A stretch of DNA of 64,000 nt from Fusibacter_C sp942493125. Its GTDB lineage: Bacteria > Bacillota > Clostridia > Peptostreptococcales > Acidaminobacteraceae. Within the stretch, counting starts at the first letter, position 1; each line of letters starts with the position of its first letter. The stretch is taken from positions 620,001-684,000 of the forward strand of contig OW818667.1 in the NCBI GenBank assembly GCA_942493125.1, given 5' to 3'. This document shows, piece by piece, positions 60,749 through 64,000 of this stretch. Made by a program: the position numbers and the translations under genes. The notes beneath the pieces were generated by a model. It worked only from the letters and a program-made list of their open reading frames with translations, ran no database searches and was not told where the DNA came from.

Positions 60749-62512
60749 CTATTTCCCTCCTAATGCAAGCGTATCCGCAATCTGTTTGGACAGCTCAATT
60801 TCGATGGCATCATAAGCATCTGGCGTAGATTCTGGAATAAACTTGGCTCTTGCAATCTCATCCCTTACGGTTAAACTTGAAAGTTGCTTAAACATTGCAC
60901 CTTCTAATAAAGCTTTGTGACCTTCATTATGGAAACTCAATATGAGTTTCAACATGCGGTACATTTTATACGAGGAAGAATACGTATCCACATCGTGGAA
61001 GGCGTTTTGATGCAAATAATCCTCTCTGAGTGAACGCGCGGTTTCCATTGTGAAACGGTCTTTGATGGACAATGATTCAATACCGACAAGTCTTACAATT
61101 TCTTGCAGCTCGGATTCCTCTTGCAGAATTTTCATCGCATTGAGTCTCAAATCGTTCCAATCCGAATAAACATTCTGACTGAACCACTCCCCTAACGTTT
61201 CTAAATAGAGCGAATAGGAGATGAGCCAGTTGATGGCTGGAAAATGTCGCCTGTAAGCAAGTGCTGAATCAAGACCCCAATAAACTTTGACGATCCGAAG
61301 TGTCGCTTGTGTGACTGGCTCAGATAAATCACCACCAGGCGGAGAAACAGCCCCTATCGTTGTGATTGATCCTTCTCTGCCATCAGAGCCCAAGCAAGTG
61401 ACTCTACCAGAACGTTCATAAAAATCGGCCACTTTAGAGCCAAGGTATGCTGGATACCCTTCTTCACCCGGCATCTCTTCAAGTCGACCGGACATCTCTC
61501 TTAGAGCTTCTGCCCACCTTGAAGTGGAGTCAGCCATAAGTGCAACTGAATAGCCCATGTCTCTATAGTACTCGGCGATGGTGATTCCTGTATAAATACT
61601 CGCTTCACGCGCTGCGACCGGCATATCCGAAGTGTTTGCGATAAGCACCGTACGCTTCATGAGGGGTTCGCCTGTTTTTGGATCTTTAAGCTCAGGAAAT
61701 TCCATGAGCACATCTGTCATTTCATTGCCGCGTTCACCACAGCCGATATAGACGACGACTTCAGCATCCGCCCATTTTGCCAACTGGTGCTGAACCACGG
61801 TTTTGCCACTACCAAAAGGACCAGGGATACACGCCGTGCCACCTTTTGCAACTGGGAAAAATGTATCGATGATACGTTGCCCCGTCGTCATCGGTTGGTC
61901 CGGTGTGAGTTTTGTTTTATATGATCTGCCTTTTCTGACTGGCCAAGTCTGCAACATGCGTACATCCACACTTTCAGTACCTTTTTCAATACGTGCAATC
62001 GTCTCGATGATGGTAAAATCGCCTTCTAAAATATCTAGGATTTTACCTTCTACGCCATATGGCACCATCACTTTATGTTCGATGATCGTTGACTCTTTTA
62101 CGGTTCCAATGACATCGCCGCTCATGACCACATCGCCCACACGCACGGTTGGTTTAAATGGCCACTTCTTTACGCGGTCCAGTTTATGGACATCGATGCC
62201 GCGCGTGATATGGTCGCCCACTTGTTCTCTTATGACTTCAAGTGGTCTTTGAATCCCATCAAAAATCGATCCGATAAGTCCAGGTGCAAGCTCGACACTT
62301 AACGGTTCACCCGTTGTAAATACAGGTTCACCCGGTCCGAGTCCCGAAGTTTCCTCATAGACTTGTATGGATATTTGTTCTCCTCTTATTTCAATGATCT
62401 CGCCGATCAGTTTTTTTTCACTGACTCTGACGACATCGTACATTCTGGCATTTGATAGGCCCACAGCGACAACAAGCGGACCTGATACTTTGATTATTTT
62501 TCCATCATCCAA
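60749..62512 (-). CDS. atpA: V-type ATP synthase subunit A (catalytic)
   Basis: The 587-aa catalytic subunit has the P-loop in IPGPFGSGKTVVQHQLAKWAD, YIGCGERGNEMTDVLMEFPEL and MADSTSRWAEALREMSGRLEEMPGEEGYP, and the nonhomologous insert of V-type A subunits. The start is TTG at 62512 behind AGAAGG; it gives the family length. The longer reading frame to 62566 has no site and lies inside atpF. It makes or hydrolyses ATP coupled to H+ or Na+ flow. Confidence 0.95.
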   Translation of the reverse strand: MDDGKIIKVSGPLVVAVGLSNARMYDVVRVSEKKLIGEIIEIRGEQISIQVYEETSGLGPGEPVFTTGEPLSVELAPGLIGSIFDGIQRPLEVIREQVGDHITRGIDVHKLDRVKKWPFKPTVRVGDVVMSGDVIGTVKESTIIEHKVMVPYGVEGKILDILEGDFTIIETIARIEKGTESVDVRMLQTWPVRKGRSYKTKLTPDQPMTTGQRIIDTFFPVAKGGTACIPGPFGSGKTVVQHQLAKWADAEVVVYIGCGERGNEMTDVLMEFPELKDPKTGEPLMKRTVLIANTSDMPVAAREASIYTGITIAEYYRDMGYSVALMADSTSRWAEALREMSGRLEEMPGEEGYPAYLGSKVADFYERSGRVTCLGSDGREGSITTIGAVSPPGGDLSEPVTQATLRIVKVYWGLDSALAYRRHFPAINWLISYSLYLETLGEWFSQNVYSDWNDLRLNAMKILQEESELQEIVRLVGIESLSIKDRFTMETARSLREDYLHQNAFHDVDTYSSSYKMYRMLKLILSFHNEGHKALLEGAMFKQLSSLTVRDEIARAKFIPESTPDAYDAIEIELSKQIADTLALGGK

Positions 62513-62516
62513 GCGC

Positions 62517-62840
62517 TTAACCTTCTTTCCCGAATAGGATATCTGCACCAATGGCCTTTTCAACATTTTTCTTTATGCCTGCCATGCCTAGCCCGGTTGA
62601 GCCCAAATTGTCAGGTACTAAGATAATGGTTGGGATGACCTTTTCCTTGAATTCATTTAAGGTTTCATCCATGTCAATAGCCAATCGCTCCGTTAAAAAT
62701 ATGACTGCGTATGCTTCATTTGCCAATCTGAGTATTATTTTATGCGCCTCATGATAATCAGAGGCTGGAAATATCGAGATGCCAATGGCTTTGAACCCCA
62801 TGATGGAATCTCTATCGCCAACGATGGCAATTTTATACAT
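62517..62840 (-). CDS. atpF: V-type ATP synthase subunit F
   Basis: The 107-aa stalk subunit starts MYKIAIVGDRDSIMGFKAIG and has LTERLAIDMDETLNEF and IILVPDN, typical of subunit F. ATG 62840 overlaps the subunit C stop by 8 bases. The longer ORF from 62897 extends back into atpC and is rejected. Confidence 0.93.
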   Translation of the reverse strand: MYKIAIVGDRDSIMGFKAIGISIFPASDYHEAHKIILRLANEAYAVIFLTERLAIDMDETLNEFKEKVIPTIILVPDNLGSTGLGMAGIKKNVEKAIGADILFGKEG

Positions 62841-63834
62841 AAACATCACCCAATCTTTCTTTGATTGCATCTGTTGAAATAGTGTTGATTTTACCAACCA
62901 TGATCATCCTTATGAGCTTTGCTTCATTTTCAACGGCCAAAATATAGCCAATTAAAGGCTCAACCCCAAAGGCGACATATTTAGCCTGTTTGACCTTTTC
63001 GAAAAAAAACGCTTCGGCCAACTGCTCATATTTGATGAGGTTAGTAATGTTGCCAAAATCTTCAATCGCTTCTTCTAAAAACGCTTCGTAGCCATAAATC
63101 GTCAGTTTGCCTGGCAAAGCACTGAGTGCTTCGTCATAAGCTTCTTCATAAAACGCAAGATTCAAATGACCGTTGTCTATAATGAAATCCTTTAGTACCT
63201 CTTTATCATAAGATGATGCTTTGATGCGAATCAACGTCTTAATGTTAATGAGGTCAATCTGGGTCTTGACGAGTTCGCGTATATATCCACTTTTATTTTT
63301 TTCAGAGAGTGTGATCATGGCGTCGTACAATCCCTTATCGAGCAAGAGATCAATCCAAAGTGGGTTTTTATCCTGTTCAATTCGACTGTTTATTTCGCGT
63401 AAACGCATGGCAATCTCAGGATTCAAAGCGTCATAATTGCCGCTCTCCACCATTTCTGACAGCTCCGAAACCGGCCTAGTGCCTAAATCCACAAACAGAT
63501 GTTGATTTGAAGCATTTAGAAATTTATCTTTTAACAAAACTTTTAGATTGTGCACATCGTACTTCAAATAGAGTAGTCCAATCAGCGTCAAATCAGGCGC
63601 ATTGGCTTCTATATACGCTTTGACACGGCGCTGTTCCAAAAAAATCAGCTGTTCGAAATCACGATAGTCTTTTATGTCACTCATGAGCTCCGAATAGCGC
63701 GTTTCCGCTAAGACTTTAAAAGCTTCTTCTGCAGTCTTACTAGTTAACATGCGATCGATGCTGTTTTTATCGAGAAGTTGATTTTCAAGTACCTTAGTCC
63801 TTGAAGTCGAATATAAATACCGATTGTCAAACAC
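62833..63834 (-). CDS. atpC: V-type ATP synthase subunit C
   Basis: The 333-aa subunit is of the AC39/C family (LDKNSIDRMLTSKTAEEAFKVLAETRY, YLKYDVHNLKVLLKDKF, IRELVKTQIDLINIKTLIRIKAS) and forms the socket linking stalk and membrane ring. It overlaps atpF and follows atpE by 21 bases. Confidence 0.93.
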   Translation of the reverse strand: MFDNRYLYSTSRTKVLENQLLDKNSIDRMLTSKTAEEAFKVLAETRYSELMSDIKDYRDFEQLIFLEQRRVKAYIEANAPDLTLIGLLYLKYDVHNLKVLLKDKFLNASNQHLFVDLGTRPVSELSEMVESGNYDALNPEIAMRLREINSRIEQDKNPLWIDLLLDKGLYDAMITLSEKNKSGYIRELVKTQIDLINIKTLIRIKASSYDKEVLKDFIIDNGHLNLAFYEEAYDEALSALPGKLTIYGYEAFLEEAIEDFGNITNLIKYEQLAEAFFFEKVKQAKYVAFGVEPLIGYILAVENEAKLIRMIMVGKINTISTDAIKERLGDVYV

Positions 63835-63855
63835 GAATTTGCGGCCTCCCCTCGT

Positions 63856-64000
63856 TTAATCAAACAGCACTTTTACGATGCTAGGTTCCAACGTCTCTCT
63901 AGCTTGATTGACAAGTGATTCTATCGAATGGTTCATCACATACTGATCCGTCTTCAAGATAAAGCCGCCTTTTATATCTGCTGCTTCATCAGATAAACGG
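63856..64000 (-). CDS. atpE: V-type ATP synthase subunit E, C-terminal part
   Basis: The gene runs off the right edge; about 48 codons are visible: RLSDEAADIKGGFILKTDQY then VMNHSIESLVNQARETLEPS and IVKVLFD, stop at 63856. GGFIL and the ending around LEPSIVKVLF fit the peripheral-stalk subunit E. It stands upstream of atpC as is common in E-C-F-A-B-D operons. Confidence 0.9.
   Translation of the reverse strand, partial: RLSDEAADIKGGFILKTDQYVMNHSIESLVNQARETLEPSIVKVLFD

Noticed and set aside
62512..62566. N-terminal extension of V-ATPase subunit A to ATG 62566
   Set aside because: The extra 18 residues lie in atpF, have no ribosome site and no family match. TTG 62512 gives the usual length.

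Overview
The window is AT-rich, gene-dense Firmicutes DNA, most likely from an anaerobic member of the Clostridia. Supporting signs are AGGAGG ribosome sites, a bacterial V-type ATP synthase operon, many 4Fe-4S proteins, a flavodiiron oxygen/NO reductase and YesM/YesN-type regulators. A Fusibacter- or Acidaminobacter-like organism would fit, but the genus is only a guess. Most genes lie on the minus strand. No gene-free stretch exceeds about 300 bases. I see no rRNA, tRNA, CRISPR array or intact insertion sequence.

Layout. 1-5.9 kb: a xylose module with a membrane-anchored sugar-binding protein, a sensor kinase and a YesN response regulator, followed by the start of a xylose-binding lipoprotein-like gene and facing divergent xylA. 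6-8.4 kb: a DUF362 ferredoxin-like protein, an Rrf2 repressor and a His-rich methyltransferase sharing a probable operator. 8.4-10.7 kb: an AraC/GyrI regulator, then two small genes (CD3324 family and DUF1062 family), each with its own promoter and a near-identical 8-codon upstream ORF in a structured leader. 10.8-15.7 kb: an SLH/M23 cell-wall protein, then ku-ligD (NHEJ). 15.9-24.2 kb: threonine aldolase, an SRPBCC protein, a PAS-GGDEF-HD-GYP gene split by a one-base frameshift, Fe-S proteins, a phosphoesterase, an unusual ParB-like/BMP fusion and a membrane protein. 24.4-27.9 kb: cyanophycinase and cyanophycin synthetase. 28-36.6 kb: a LacI-controlled glycoside operon (ABC importer, GH2 beta-galactosidase, GH63-like glycosidase, LacI). 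36.7-40.7 kb: an FHA-FtsW-PBP operon ending in a rifampin ADP-ribosyltransferase (Arr). 40.8-49 kb: an accessory patchwork of small stress, redox and regulator genes, with remnants of TetR, KilA-N and other genes. 49-58.6 kb: RlmD, a Crp/Fnr regulator, ferredoxin, an extradiol dioxygenase-like protein, a SanA-like protein, an ECF sigma operon with a 41-aa gene and an unknown repeat protein, a DEAD helicase, PPK2 and a flavodiiron protein. 58.7-64 kb: V-type ATP synthase subunits D, B, A, F, C and E (E runs off the right edge).

The most unusual signal is the pair of matching leader elements at 9.4-10.1 kb. Each has a promoter, an AGGAGG site, the micro-ORF MTTPV(F/C)(I/F)A-stop, a hairpin starting inside the stop codon, and about 80 nt to an unrelated small gene. 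This is the architecture of ribosome-stalling translational attenuators and suggests an undescribed translation-stress regulon.
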